Shown here in pieces: positions 1 to 10,200 of a DNA stretch of 64,000 bases. The notes below the pieces were generated by a model. The model searched no databases and had not been told where the DNA came from. It saw nothing but the letters and a program-made list of their open reading frames with translations. The position numbers were made by a program, and so were the translations under genes. Every line of letters starts with the position of its first letter. The stretch's first letter is position 1. Where the stretch lies: the NCBI GenBank assembly GCA_035048815.1, contig JAUCBN010000032.1:10813501-10877500 (forward strand), in the 5' to 3' direction. This DNA is from Abelmoschus esculentus. Taxonomy: Eukaryota > Streptophyta > Magnoliopsida > Malvales > Malvaceae.

Positions 1-190
1 GCAGATTTGCTTTAGCATATGTCATTACAAAAGACTACTTTATCTTTTGTGTATGGTAACTATTTTTGAATTAACCTACCCAATCCTCGTGGGAACGATC
101 TCACTCACACACACACTTCATTACTTGTTCGATGTGTATACCTGCACACTCTTGCACGTAATTCAATCATATATTTTAATCGATCCATCA
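1..190 (+). repeat. 3' end of the 5' LTR of element A (truncated)
   Basis: This stretch matches the last part of the LTR at 14953-16777. Both share the run CTCGTGGGAACGAT followed by CTCACTCAC, TTACTTG and TGTATAC-TTGCAC/CTGCAC. The LTR end is placed at the CA near 190, but 165 is also possible. No tRNA-Asp primer-binding site follows, and the sequence jumps into the C-terminal part of gag, so the PBS and most of gag are deleted. Confidence 0.7.
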
Positions 191-1016
191 TGCACTACAA
201 GCAAGCAACACCACCCAACTCTCAGCTATGGCAATCATCACGAGAGTGAGTGCCCATGAAGCCATGAAACAAGGAATTATGTGAGCAACTTCAACCGAAG
301 TAACAACAATCCCTACTTGAACACCTACAATCCAGGATGGAGACAACATCCAAATTTTTCTTGGGAAAACCAAGGACCCAACAATCCTAATTCCCAAGCG
401 CGGAACCAAAATCAGCACGAGCCCCAAAATTTTCAACCGAATATGCCCTAGCATAATCAGAGTAAGAGGGCTGCATCATCATCTAATACCAGTTCTTTGG
501 TTGTGACTATGCAAGATTTTATTCTAAGTACCAAGATGATGTTTCAAGAGCATACAACTGTCATCAAGAACCAAGGTACTCTACTACAAACCCATAGTGT
601 TTCGTTGCGAAATCTGGAAAGTCAGGTTGGCCAAATTGCCACGGCATTACAGGAGCGTCAGCCTGGATGTTTGCCGAGTGATACTGAAGTAACTAAGCCG
701 CATGGTAAGGAGTACTGCAGTGCAATCACACTCAGAAGTGGTACTCAACTTAATCAGCAAGATAAGTTTGGGGGGAAAGAAGTCTGAAGATTCCCTATCA
801 GAACCTGTGCAAGAAGAAATGCCTGATCCAAATCTCGAGGAAAAGGACCAGGAGGAAGGTTTGATAAAGAAACTTGCCGATGGAACGAGCAAAAATGCCA
901 CGTCAAAACCAGTTCCTACAACACCAGTGGAAGAAGTTAGACCCCCATCACCCTTTCCTAGAGGCTTAAGAAGAACAATGATGAAATTCAGTTTAAAAAG
1001 TTTGTGGACAAGTTAG
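191..1016 (+). pseudogene. gag: gag C-terminal remnant of element A (Athila type)
   Basis: This is the C-terminal part of an Athila-type gag polyprotein, the structural protein that packages element RNA. One frame reads through the family motif NYVSNFNRSNNNPYLNTYNP followed by GWRQHPNFSW, then LESQVGQIATALQERQPG and EYCSAITLRSGTQL. That last motif is the usual link between gag and protease in this lineage. A TGA near 257, a TAG near 450 and a frame change near 780 break it. The N-terminal core is missing because the 5' LTR remnant joins directly to the C-terminal part. A TGCCACGGCA motif lies inside the coding part at 637-646. The family call is firm. The exact left edge is not. Confidence 0.8.
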
Positions 1017-1020
1017 ATCA

Positions 1021-1401
1021 GCTATACAAAAATGTCTCACTATTGGAGGCAATTGACCAAATACTCACTTAAGCTAAATTTTTGAAGGAGATAGTCACAA
1101 AGAAGCGTAAAGTGAAGAAGTTCGAGACAATTACCACGGCAAAAGAGTATTGCTCTGCCTTGAGTAATCTACCATCAAAGAAGAAGGATCCAGGCAGCTT
1201 CATTATTCCTTGTGCCATTGGAGAAAAGTTTTTTGAGAAAGCACTTTGTGATCTTGGATCGAGTGTTAATCTGATGCCCAAGTCAATTTTCGTGAAGCTT
1301 GGCATGGGAGATGCGAAACCCATATCCGTCATCTTGCAGCTAGCCGATCGTTCCCATGTGAGACCTGAGGGGAAGATTGAAGATGTCATAGTGAGAGTGG
1401 A
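1021..1401 (+). pseudogene. Aspartic protease, N-terminal part, of element A (split by element B)
   Basis: This is the retropepsin-like protease of an Athila-type element, which would cleave the gag-pol polyprotein. Recognisable parts are FLKEIVTKKRK, DPGSFIIPCAIG, the active-site block LCDLGSSVNLMPKS (catalytic Asp present; DLGSS where most relatives have DLGAS) and LQLADRSHVRPEGKIEDVIVRVD. The frame stops being protease exactly at 1401, where the LTR of element B starts with TGATAAGTGC. The second half resumes at 8753 with CAAGTTCG, which restores the family sequence VDKF. The split is therefore an insertion and not a deletion. Confidence 0.88.
1397..1401 (+). repeat. Target-site duplication of element B, left copy
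   Basis: GTGGA here pairs with GTAGA at 8748-8752 on the far side of element B (4 of 5 bases). Removing B and one copy rejoins the protease codons of element A in frame. Confidence 0.8.
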
Positions 1402-2730
1402 TGATAAGTGCTCAACTTACTATCACTTTCTACACTTTGCATGGGCACTTATCATCAAATCTATACCTACTTGAACCAATGCATAGACTTAATGTAATAA
1501 ATTTAAGGATTATGCCATTAAAGATTATATTTGTAGAAAATGTATACTTTATTGTATTTTCTTATCTGTGAGGGAACAAGTACTGTCGAGGCAGCAAAAT
1601 GAGGCTGAGGCAGGACCTGATATCGAGGCAGCAGAGAAGAAAAAGGTAATATGGTTGGCAAGTGAAGGAGAAAAATGAGAAGAACGTTGCTGAGCAAGAA
1701 GCCCAAGAATCAGAGCTGAACAACACAAGAAAAGCCCAAGGATAAGGCCACGCGGGATGAAACCTTCTAGAAGATCAAACTTGAAAATATTTATCCTATG
1801 TACATAACTTGTTTCCTATTCCAAGTTGTACTCTAATTAGGAAAGGTTTGCCCTAGGCCAAGCCTATATAAGGCATAGCCGTCCTAGGGGTTAGGGAGAC
1901 GATAGATCTTTAGAGCCGAATTTTGAGATAGTTTTAGGAATAATTCTTCCCATCATGTTCTAAATTTTCTTAGGGTTTTGGTGAAGGTTGTTAAGTATTT
2001 TTGAGATGAGATTGTATTTTGATTCTTGTTTCAATGCAATAAGATATCAAAGTTTGCTTACACTTTGCCATTCTTTTTTCTTGCATCCAAGCCCGGGAGG
2101 GAAGTTTGTAAGTAATCTATTTGTCTAGACTCGGGAGAGTTAGACTCACGAAAGGAGTAAGCGCGATATTCAACTTGATTGGAGGATACTAACTCGACCT
2201 AGGGATAGGTTAAGAGTTTTAGCGGATAAAAGAAGTGTGAGATTGGTTGTTGGTTATAATTGATTAACGCTGGGAGGTATCATCAAGGACTGGCCTTTAA
2301 CAGTGTTTCGACTTAGGGATAAGCGGAGCCATACAAGGACACTTTGTCGAACTTTGGTAAATGTGCCCAAGTGCAAGGAATTGCCGCGACAGAGAACATT
2401 GTCGCTGCCGAGACAGTATCTGTAGTACTACCGAGGTAGTGCAATGCAATTGCATTGAACAGAAGCAAATCAATCAAATCCACAATACAACATAACTGGA
2501 TCCTACCCTCTCTCTTATATTTCATCTCTCCTTAATTAGTTTAGTTTATTTAGTTTAATCAATAGTCAAACTTATATGTGTTTTTACTTTTATTTTACAG
2601 AAGCAAGAAGACCAAAGGAAGCATATTAAGTAAACCAATTCCCGAGAAGACGATAACTCGATATAATACTTATCACTTATTACTTGACGTATACACTTGC
2701 ACTCTAATTGCGCATATTCAGCATGTATCA
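1402..2730 (+). repeat. 5' LTR of element B
   Basis: The LTR starts TGATAAGTGC and ends GCATGTATCA. Its ends were fixed by comparison with 7725-8747 and the LTRs at 19559, 25845 and 42134. The first ten bases are repeated inverted at 1445-1454 (GCACTTATCA), giving a possible terminal hairpin. Copies of the TGYC-NN-GRCA motif lie at 1584, 2382 and 2406. Confidence 0.9.
1864..1873 (+). promoter_or_regulatory. LTR TATA box of element B
   Basis: CTATATAAGG lies about 460 bp into the LTR and is kept in the other family B LTRs (7890, 20022, 42595, and on the minus strand near 26690, 53045 and 58270). It marks the likely U3 promoter. Confidence 0.75.
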
Positions 2731-2736
2731 AGTTTT

Positions 2737-2754
2737 TCGTATCATTGCCGGGGA
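2737..2754 (+). other. Primer-binding site of element B (degenerate tRNA-Asp)
   Basis: TCGTATCATTGCCGGGGA matches 13 of 18 bases of the Athila-type PBS complementary to the 3' end of tRNA-Asp. It begins 7 bases after the LTR end, the same place as the better-kept PBS of element L. Confidence 0.75.
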
Positions 2755-2840
2755 TTGACAACTAAATTTTTTTCTTTATTTTCTTGCTTTAATTTTATTA
2801 TTAGTTATTTTTACTTTTATTTTTATTTGGTTTTTGGTGT

Positions 2841-4198
2841 ATGACCAGGGCTAAACCTAGCAATCCATTGCACGAAATTAACCCAGAAATTGAAAGAACT
2901 TATAAGAGGCTGAGAAGATAGATCCAAGGAGCCATAACAGTGAATCCAGGAAATCAGAACCTACCTGAAGGCATTGGAGGCCATCAACAGCAACCATTGC
3001 CCCAACCACTATCACGGCAGCTAACTGTCAGAGATTTTCTGGTGGAAGATTTAAATAGATTGAACCCTGGAGTTATTACACTAGAGATTGAGGCAACCCA
3101 CTTTGAACGTAAACTTGTGATGTTCAATATGCTTAATACTATTGGACAATTCAGTGGGGCTGCAACAGAAGATGCCAGACAGCATCTCAAATCCTTCATG
3201 GAAGTATACAACTCTTTCAAAATCCAAGGAGTTCATGAAGACATTTTGAGGCTGAAACTTTTGCCCTATTCACTGAGGGATAAGGCTATAACCTGGTTGA
3301 ATAGCATTCCGGTAGGATCAATTGGATCTTGCAGTGAACTTTGTCAAGAATTCATTACACGATTTAACCCTACAAATTTATATGATCGAATCTGTAAGGA
3401 GATTACTTCTTTTAGACAGGCTGATGACGAACCTGTGTACGAGGCTTGAGAACGCTACAGAAAGTTACTGAACAGATGTTCACTACATGGATTCTCACTA
3501 TGGACGCAAGTAACCATGTTCTATAATGCCACCAATGCCCCAACAAGGATGATGTTGGATGCCTCAACAAACGGCAAACTCCTTGACAAGGCCCCGGAAG
3601 AAGCTATAGAAATTCTAAACAAACTCGCAAGGAACGATTTTCAATTTCCTACTTCTAGGCGAGGAGGATTAAGACGCCAAGCCACAGTGAATGAACTAGA
3701 AACCAACAATTCAGTGGCAGCACAATTGGTATCTTTGACAAAAATGGTTCAGAACATGCAAGTACAACAAAATACTCATGAGGTAAAAGCAATAAATTCT
3801 TCTGAGTATATGCATGACGAGGAAACTGGCTTTTATGTGAGAAACTACAACCAGAATAACAAGATGATGTCAAATACATACAATTCGACATGGAAAAGGC
3901 ACCCAAACTTTTCATGGAGTAATCCTAACAATGCCTTGAACCCTACCAGCCAGGCCTCAAGTTATCAACATTCACTACCGCCGTAGCAGATGCATCATCA
4001 TCAACAACCTATGAACTCTTTAGAAAATACTCTCAAGGCCTTTATCATGAAAACTGAATCATATATGGCTGAGAACAACAGTTTCATGAAGAGGACTGAT
4101 GACTTCATGAACAGAATAGAGATGATACTGCAAAACCAGGAAGCTACTATAAAATCACTAGAAATCAAGTTGATCAGTTTGATCAAAGACAAATACTA
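2841..4198 (+). pseudogene. gag: gag of element B (Athila type)
   Basis: gag starts at the ATG in GTATGACCAGGGC, which is shared with copies C and L. The core contains LTVRDFLVEDLNRLNPGV, SFKIQGVHEDILRLKLLPYS, TWLNSIPVGSIGS and FITRFNPTNLYDR, the retrotransposon gag domain. It is followed by RRQATVNELETNNSVAAQL and the C-terminal NYNQNNKMMSNTYNSTWKRH region. The frame runs from 2841 to 4198 with in-frame stops only (TAG near 2919, TGA near 3447, TAG near 3985), most of them one transition away from sense codons. I see no clear CCHC zinc knuckle. It would form the particle that packages element RNA. The reading frame shifts just before the protease region. Confidence 0.88.
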
Positions 4199-5369
4199 GA
4201 CCACAAGGAGGATTAACTAGCAATACTGAAGTTGCTAAGGGTATGGGCCATGAAAAATGCAAGGCAATAACAACAAGAAGTGACCTACAATTGAAGGAAA
4301 CAATGGGCAAGTCAACAACCAAAGTTCCACCTGCAACAAAGGACACAAACAAGGAGGACTTGGATGCTGAACAAACTGAACACGAGGACAAAGCCCCAGC
4401 AGAGAGCTCGACAATACCTGAACTACCTGCTGAGACAACAAGACACACAGTGATTCCAAGTATTAAATTCTAAACTAATGAGACCCTAGAAGAGATGAGA
4501 CCATGACCACCTTTCCCATAAAAGTTGAAAAAACAAAAACAAGACCACCAGTTAAAAAAATTCCTTGATATTCTAAAGCAAGTTCACATCAACTTGCCAT
4601 TTGTTGAAGAAATTGAACAGATGCCCAACTACGCTAAATTCTTGAAGGACATTGTGTCTAAGAGAAAGAAGCTAGGCGAGTTTAAGACAGTGGCAGTAAC
4701 TGAAGGATGCATGGAAGTGCTACACAATCACATGCCACCCAAACTGAAGGATCCTAGATGCTTTATCATACCTTGTGCGATTGGTAAAACTTATGAAGGA
4801 AAGACACTATGTGACCTAGGAGCAAGCATAATTCTCATGCCCAAATCAGTTTTTCAAAAGCTTGGAATAGGAAGGGCAAAACCTACGATAATGCTGCTCC
4901 AACTAGCGGATAGATCCTATGTGCATCCTGAAGGAAAAATAGAGGATATATTGGTAAGGGTTGACAAGTTTATTTTCCTTGTCGACTTCCTTGTCCTTGA
5001 CTGTGAAGCAGACGAAAATGCATCGATCATCCTAGGAAGATCTTTCTTTGCTACTGGATGGACCTTAATAGATGTGGAGAATGGAGAGTTGACAATGAGG
5101 GTCAATGATCAGCAAGTCAAACTCAATGCATTACACAATTTGAGAAAATTTGATGGTCTAGAAGAGTGCAAAGTCCTCCAGACAACAGATGCAGATACCA
5201 GAATATCTTGCCTAGAAAGCAAGCTCGACAGACTATTTGATAAGAGAATTAAGGTTAAAGTGGAGGCAGAAAATAAAGAAGGGATTGGCCAGCACCTGCA
5301 GAAAAATCCATGCCAATAAGAGATAAGCCATTTGGGAGATGCATTTACATGCACTCCACCAGTAACATA
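4199..5369 (+). pseudogene. gag-PR linker and aspartic protease of element B
   Basis: After a frameshift the linker reads MGHEKCKAITTRSDLQL, with stops near 4471 and 4504. From 4525 to 5319 the frame is open for 264 residues. It contains KKFLDILKQVHINLPFVE, MPPKLKDPRCFIIPCAIG, an intact active site CDLGASIILMPKS, LQLADRSYVHPEGKIEDIL and the family block LDCEADENASIILGR, ending LTMRVNDQQVKLNALHNL. It is thus one of the best-kept proteases in the window. A TAA at 5317-5319 replaces the usual QQ codon, and after it the family tail LGDAFTCTPPVT continues to the stop near 5368. No RT follows. Confidence 0.88.
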
Positions 5370-5863
5370 ATCTCTTCCCTTCCCTTCTATTCTATTCTAT
5401 TTTATTATATTATGATTAATTTTAATTTATGTAGTTATTTTTATTTTCAGCATTTTTCCTTAATATTTTTTCTTAGTAATATTTTCTTTTATGTCTATTT
5501 AATTTTTTATTAGGAAACCAAAATCAAGAATAATAGAGAATTAGTTCAGAGCAGAAACTCTACCGAGGCAGTAAATAGTGTCAGAAGCCGTAGAAGTCCC
5601 AACGGGCAGAAACAGTTCAACGACTATCTGCCGAGTTTTTCGCCGCGACAGTAATTGCTAACGGACAGTAAATTCAAAACGGCTAGTGGTTAAAATGGTC
5701 ACAATGCCGAGGCCTATATAAGTAGCATCTCTCTTGAACTATTCACTCTTGCATTCTTGAATTCTTTAGCATTTTACTCAATCTTGTTCTCATAATACTC
5801 TCACAATTCTTCTTGAAAATTTTTAGAACACTTTACTAAGACTCTCAATCCTACAAATCATCA
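5370..5863 (+). promoter_or_regulatory. Internal promoter region of ORF3, element B
   Basis: This non-coding stretch joins protease to ORF3. The first 180 bp are T-rich. From 5550 there is a dense run of GC-rich repeats: CTACCGAGGCAG, GGGCAGAAACAG, TCTGCCGAG, GCCGCGACAGTAA, GGACAGTAAATT and TGCCGAGGCC. A TATA box, CTATATAAG, follows at 5714-5722, 142 bp before the ORF3 ATG at 5864. The same order and spacing recur before ORF3 of copies C (23905), L (46444), D and K. I infer a second promoter serving ORF3. Expression is not shown. Confidence 0.6.
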
Positions 5864-7372
5864 ATGGCAGCATACAACAAATTTGTCCCTGCCACTGTTA
5901 CAGACCGATTCAACAGATCTTTTGTTGCTCGGCAACTGTGGGAAGAACAAAGATTTCAAATCAGTGAGGAAGAAAATCTTGGCATTGAACACTATTTGTT
6001 CAATAAGATTTAGCATAAAAAATGATAACTCTTCTGCCTACAACCCGGACAATCTAATGCAACCATAGTGCACGAGTTTTATCCACATGGGCCAAGCAAG
6101 GACAATCTTTTTGTTCACTACCGAGGTAGACCTGTACGCCCGGATGCTGAAACAATTAATGAGTTCTACGTCCTAGCACCGAGACGAGATAGGCATGCCG
6201 AATTCATGGACGACATCACCATCCAAGACTACAAATTACTCAAGGACGACCTCTGTTACAACAACACTCCGTGGGAAACCGGTGCCCATAGAGATTCTAT
6301 GACAAGGCAAAGCCTCAAGCCTGAGGCAAAATTGTGGTGTACATTCGTCAAGAGACGCCTAATCCCTACCTCCCATAACAGCACAGTGGACCGCAAAAGA
6401 TTGGTGTTGATCCAATCAATTATCAACAAGAGGAGCATCAATGTTTGAGAGATCATTCTTCGAGAAATTCATGATTGTGATAAGAAGGAACGTGGACCGT
6501 TATATTTTCCATGTTTAATATGTGGTTTATGTATTATTGTAGGAGGACCAATTGAAGACACATACGAATATACAACAACGAGGCAAGGATGGACGAGAGA
6601 ATTCTGCCACAGAGTGATGCAAATCACACAAGCAGAACCTGTTCAGGAAACGCCATAATAGTTTACTACTGACTTTACTGCCGGAACTCAATACACGACA
6701 AAGATGCCAGGCACTACTGAAGCCCCCGCTGCAGCAAACCCTACCAGGAAATTCTTTAGAGGATAGAAGCCATGGACCTTCGCCAGCAAAGATACATGGA
6801 ATACCAAAGAGACTTCAACAACAGCCTTGCTCAGATGATGACGCAGAACTTCCCCAACCAAGGAGCACAATTTCCAGAATGCCCTACAAACATATTTGTA
6901 ACGGCAGCACCTTACGCAGAGACCACTCTAGCTCCAAGACCGAGACCATTTTCACCTAAAGACCGCAATAGCAGTTCCACGAACCTGGCCCATCTAGGGC
7001 AGCAGACGTTGCCGCGGCATCATCCGCAAGTAGAAGACCTTCGAAACGAAAAGGAGTTTTCAGCACTCCCCCAAGATCTCTAATACCAATGGGTAGTCTA
7101 TCGGCTGAGATAGACGCTTACATTCATCAGAGCTCATCAATTGTCGAACCTAGCATCCAGTATGCCGGGGCAGATCCAGAAAATGAAGGAACATAAATCA
7201 TGGACACAGACGATGAAGGAGGAGAAAAAGTCAATGCCCCAATAAAAAGGCAACGCATGCAAGAGTTCAGCCGCCGAGAAGAGCAAAGCCATCACCATCA
7301 CCAAGGATACAACCATCAACAATTAGACCAAGGAGACAAATTGTGGAAGAGAGTTCTTCCGAATCATATTAA
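5864..7372 (+). pseudogene. ORF3 of element B (putative plant transposon protein domain)
   Basis: The start is the ATG in ATCAATGGCAGC, shared with copies K and L. Residues 1-48 read MAAYNKFVPATVTDRF, then SFVARQLWEEQ and LGIEHYLFNKI. Stops at Gln (TAG) and Trp (TGA) codons follow near 6011 and 6023. The conserved core is VHYRGRPVR, DAETINEFY, KLWCTFVKRRLIPTSHNS and DRKRLVLIQSIINKRSINV. A Pro/Ser/Thr-rich tail follows (QNFPNQGAQFPE, then IVEESSSESY at the end), with two frame changes. The family is known from plant elements and has no proven function. It matches ORF3 of element A, which lies after integrase. The call to family is firm and the function is unknown. Confidence 0.8.
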
Positions 7373-7724
7373 TTGTTCTTCTTTCTTGTTGTCTATATAA
7401 ACCATTTTTTTATCTGCTTATCTTCTAAGTTTTTTACCTACTGCATACCCTTAAACTAATCATTGAGGACAATGCTTGGTTTGACTTTGAGGGTGTAGAG
7501 CTACTGCCGAGGCTATTTTCTGTCGCGGCCTTGCCATGAAAAGGAAGTTTTTAGTGATAAATTCTTTGTTTTATATCCACCACCATACTTAAAACTGCTG
7601 CCATACTTTTGCACTGCTCTTCATCAATATTGTCTTAGTCTATATTCTTAAAGGCAATAGAAATATTTCTCCTTACCATAGTTAGGATCTGTTTTGAAGG
7701 CTTAATTCTAGGATACTTAAGGAG
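7373..7724 (+). other. 3' tail of element B, cut by a deletion
   Basis: This non-coding stretch contains a polypurine-tract-like module: GAGGACAATGC at 7465-7475, then GACTTTGAGGGTG at 7484-7496. The tail ends abruptly at 7724, after TTAATTCTAGGATACTTAAG. In copies C and K the same text continues for several hundred bases into the hairpin region. A deletion with an AGAAG-type microhomology removed the rest of the tail, the terminal PPT and the first 297 bp of the LTR. Confidence 0.75.
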
Positions 7725-8747
7725 AAGCCCAAGAATCGGAGCTGAACAACACAAGAAAAGCCCAAGGACAAGGCCACGCAGGATGAAACCTTCCAGAAGA
7801 TCAAACTTGGAAATATTTACTCTATGTACATAGCATTTTCCCTACTCCAAGTTGTACTCTAATTAGGAAAGGTTTTTCCTAGGCCAAGCCTATATAAGGC
7901 ATAGCTGTCCTAGGGGTTAGGGAGTCGATAGATCTTAAGAGCCGAATTTTTAGAGAATTTTAGGAACATTTCTTCCCATCATGCTATAAATTTTCTTAGG
8001 GTTTTGGTGAAGGTTGTTAAGTATTTGTGAGAGGAGATTGTATTTTAATTCTTGTTTTAATGCAATAAAATATTAAAGTTTGCTTACTCTTTGCCATTCT
8101 TTGTTCTTGCATCCAAGCCTGCGAGGGAAGTTTGTAAGTAATCTATTTGTCTAGACTTGGGAGAGTTAGACTCACGAAAGGAGTAAGTGCGATATTCAAC
8201 TTGATTGGAGGATACTAACTCGGTCTAGGGATAGGTTAAGAGTTTCAGTGGCTAAAAAAAGTGTGGGATTGGTTGTTGGTTATAATTGATTAACGCCGAG
8301 AGGTATCATCAAGGACTGACCTTCAACAGTGTTTCGACTTAGGGATAAGCGGAGTCATACAAGGACACTTTGCCAAACTTTGGTAAATCTACTCAAGAGC
8401 AAGGGATTACCGCGATAGAGAACATTGTCGCTGCCGAGATAGTATCTGCAGTACTGCCGAGGCTGTGCAATACAATTGCATTGAACATGAGCAAATCAAT
8501 CAAATTCACAATACAACACAATTCGATCTTACCCTCTCTCTCATATTTGATATCACTTTAGTTTATTTAGTTTAATCAATAGTTAAACTTATATGTGTTT
8601 TTACTTTTATTTTACAGAAGCAATAAGACTCAAGGAAAAATATTAAGTATACCAATCCCTGAGGAGACGATAACTCGATAAAATACTTATCACTTATTAC
8701 TTGACATGTACACTTGTACTCCAATTGCGCATATTCAGCACGCACCA
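7725..8747 (+). repeat. 3' LTR of element B, 5'-truncated
   Basis: It matches 1699-2730 and ends CGCACCA just before GTAGA. The TATA box is at 7890-7899. The U3 start is missing, so this copy lost one integration end. Confidence 0.88.
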
Positions 8748-8752
8748 GTAGA

Positions 8753-9346
8753 CAAGTTCGTTTTTGCAGTCGACTTCCTCATACTTGATTGTGAGGCTGA
8801 TGCTAATACACCTATCATCTTAGGGAGACCTTTCCTAGTAACCGATCGCATTCTCATTGATTGTGAGAAGGGTGAGCTTACAATCCGTGTAGCAATTCAA
8901 AGATTGACCGTGAAAATCAACAATTCTATCAAGTACATGGATGACTCTGAAGAATGCTGGAGCATTTTGGAAGCGTATTATGAGCAATTTACAGACACTG
9001 ATCAATTTTGTCACAACAATTTTGTGCAGCTGGATGAGTATGAAGAGATCACGAATGAAGAAGAGGAAGAAGCTAGTGAACCTTCATTGGAGGAACATCA
9101 ATCTAGTCTGCTGATAGCTAGAAACAATTCAAGCTTCGAACCTCTCGATTTCGAGGAATACAATCCTCCTAAGCCTTCATTATTCGATGCATCGAAGCTG
9201 GAGCTAAAAATTTTGCCACAACATTTGAAATATGCTTATTTGGGTGAAAATAAGACCCTGCCAGTTATTATTTCCGCGAACTTAAATTTTGATCAAGAGA
9301 GAAGTCTACTTGCTGTTTTATCACAACCTAAACGAGCGATAGGATG
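8753..9346 (+). pseudogene. Protease C-terminal part and PR-RT linker of element A
   Basis: This continues the protease interrupted at 1401, starting right after the TSD. It has FVFAVDFLILDCEAD, TPIILGRPFLV and LIDCEKGELTIRV. Then comes an acidic linker (EYEEITNEEEEEASEPSLEE) and the block LKILPQHLKYAYLG, which leads into RT in Athila-type pol. The frame is open from the junction to a TGA at 9344-9346. In relatives a Trp stands there, so this fits a TGG to TGA change. The apparent upstream start codon at 8706 lies in the LTR of element B and is not a real start. Confidence 0.88.
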
Positions 9347-10200
9347 AACCATAGTAGACTTAAAGAGGATTAGTCCTACCATCTGTATGCATAAGATACT
9401 TTGGAAGAATGTCATGGCAAATCTGTAGAGCCGTAGCGTAGACTCAACCCCATCATGAAGCAAGTTGTTATGAAGGAGATTCTTAAATGGCTTGATGCTA
9501 GAGTTATTTACCCAATATCGGACAGTTCATGGGTAAGCCTGGTTCAATGTGTGCCAAAGAAAGGGAGCACGACCGTGGTGAGCAATAAGGATAATGAGCT
9601 ATTACCGATGAGAGTAATGACCGGATGAAGGATTTGCATGGACTATCATAAGCTCAACAAGTCTACGAAGAAGGATCACTTTCCTCTACCCTTTATTGAC
9701 CAAATGTTAGATCGCTTGGCGGGCAAAGCTTACTATTGTTTCTTGGATGGATATTCGGGTTATAATCAAACAGCTATCACCCCGGAGGACCAAGAGAAGA
9801 CCACTGTCACTTGTCCTTATGACAGTTACGCTTTTCGAAGGATGCCCTTTGGATTGTGTAATGCCCCGACAACTTTCTAGCGCTGCGTGCAAGCTATTTT
9901 CTCGGATATGGTTGAAGACTCTCTTGAGATATTCATTGACGACTTCTCTATTTTTATAGAAAGTTTCAAAAAATGTCTTGGCAATTTAGCAAAGGTTCTG
10001 AAGCGATGAGAAGATGCTAACCTTGCGCTAAATTGGGAGAAATGTCACTTCATGGTGACAAAAGGTATTGTGTTAGGCCATAAGATCTCACTCAAAGGCA
10101 TTGAGGCAAACAGAGCTAAGATCGAGGTGATCGAGAAGCTATCACCAACAACAAATGTCAAGAGCAAAAGAGGTTTTCTTGGACACGCGTGATTTTTACC
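9347..10200 (+). pseudogene. pol: Reverse transcriptase of element A
   Basis: This is the RNA-dependent DNA polymerase domain. Recognisable parts are SPTICMHKIL, LKWLDARVIYPISDSSWV, CVPKKGS, the open block at 9638-9880 with MDYHKLNK, HFPLPFIDQMLDRLAG and PFGLCNAPTTF, and the catalytic FIDDFSIF near 9930-9955 with both Asp residues kept. The thumb part reads KCHFMVTKGIVLGHKIS and FYRRFIKDFSKI. At least six stops or frame changes occur (for example TGA 9344, TAG near 9428, TGA near 9626, TAG near 9878). A TGYC-NN-GRCA copy at 9862 lies in the codons for NAPT. It is inactive as it stands. Confidence 0.88.

Larger units (their letters stand above)
1402..8747 (+). mobile_element. Element B: non-autonomous Athila-type LTR retrotransposon (gag-PR-ORF3, no pol)
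   Basis: The element is 7.3 kb on the plus strand. In order it has the 5' LTR 1402-2730, a degenerate tRNA-Asp PBS, gag, protease, an internal promoter region, ORF3, a shortened 3' tail and a 3' LTR that lacks its first 297 bp. No RT, RNase H or integrase is present. Only about 500 bp separate the protease stop from the ORF3 start, as in copies K and L. It lies in the protease gene of element A. By eye the two LTRs differ at roughly 8% of positions in a 290-bp comparison, so this is an old insertion. Confidence 0.88.

Noticed and set aside
8706..8752. An ATG at 8706 as the start of a protease gene
   Set aside because: It lies in the LTR of element B. The protease frame begins only after the TSD, as the continuation of 1021-1401.
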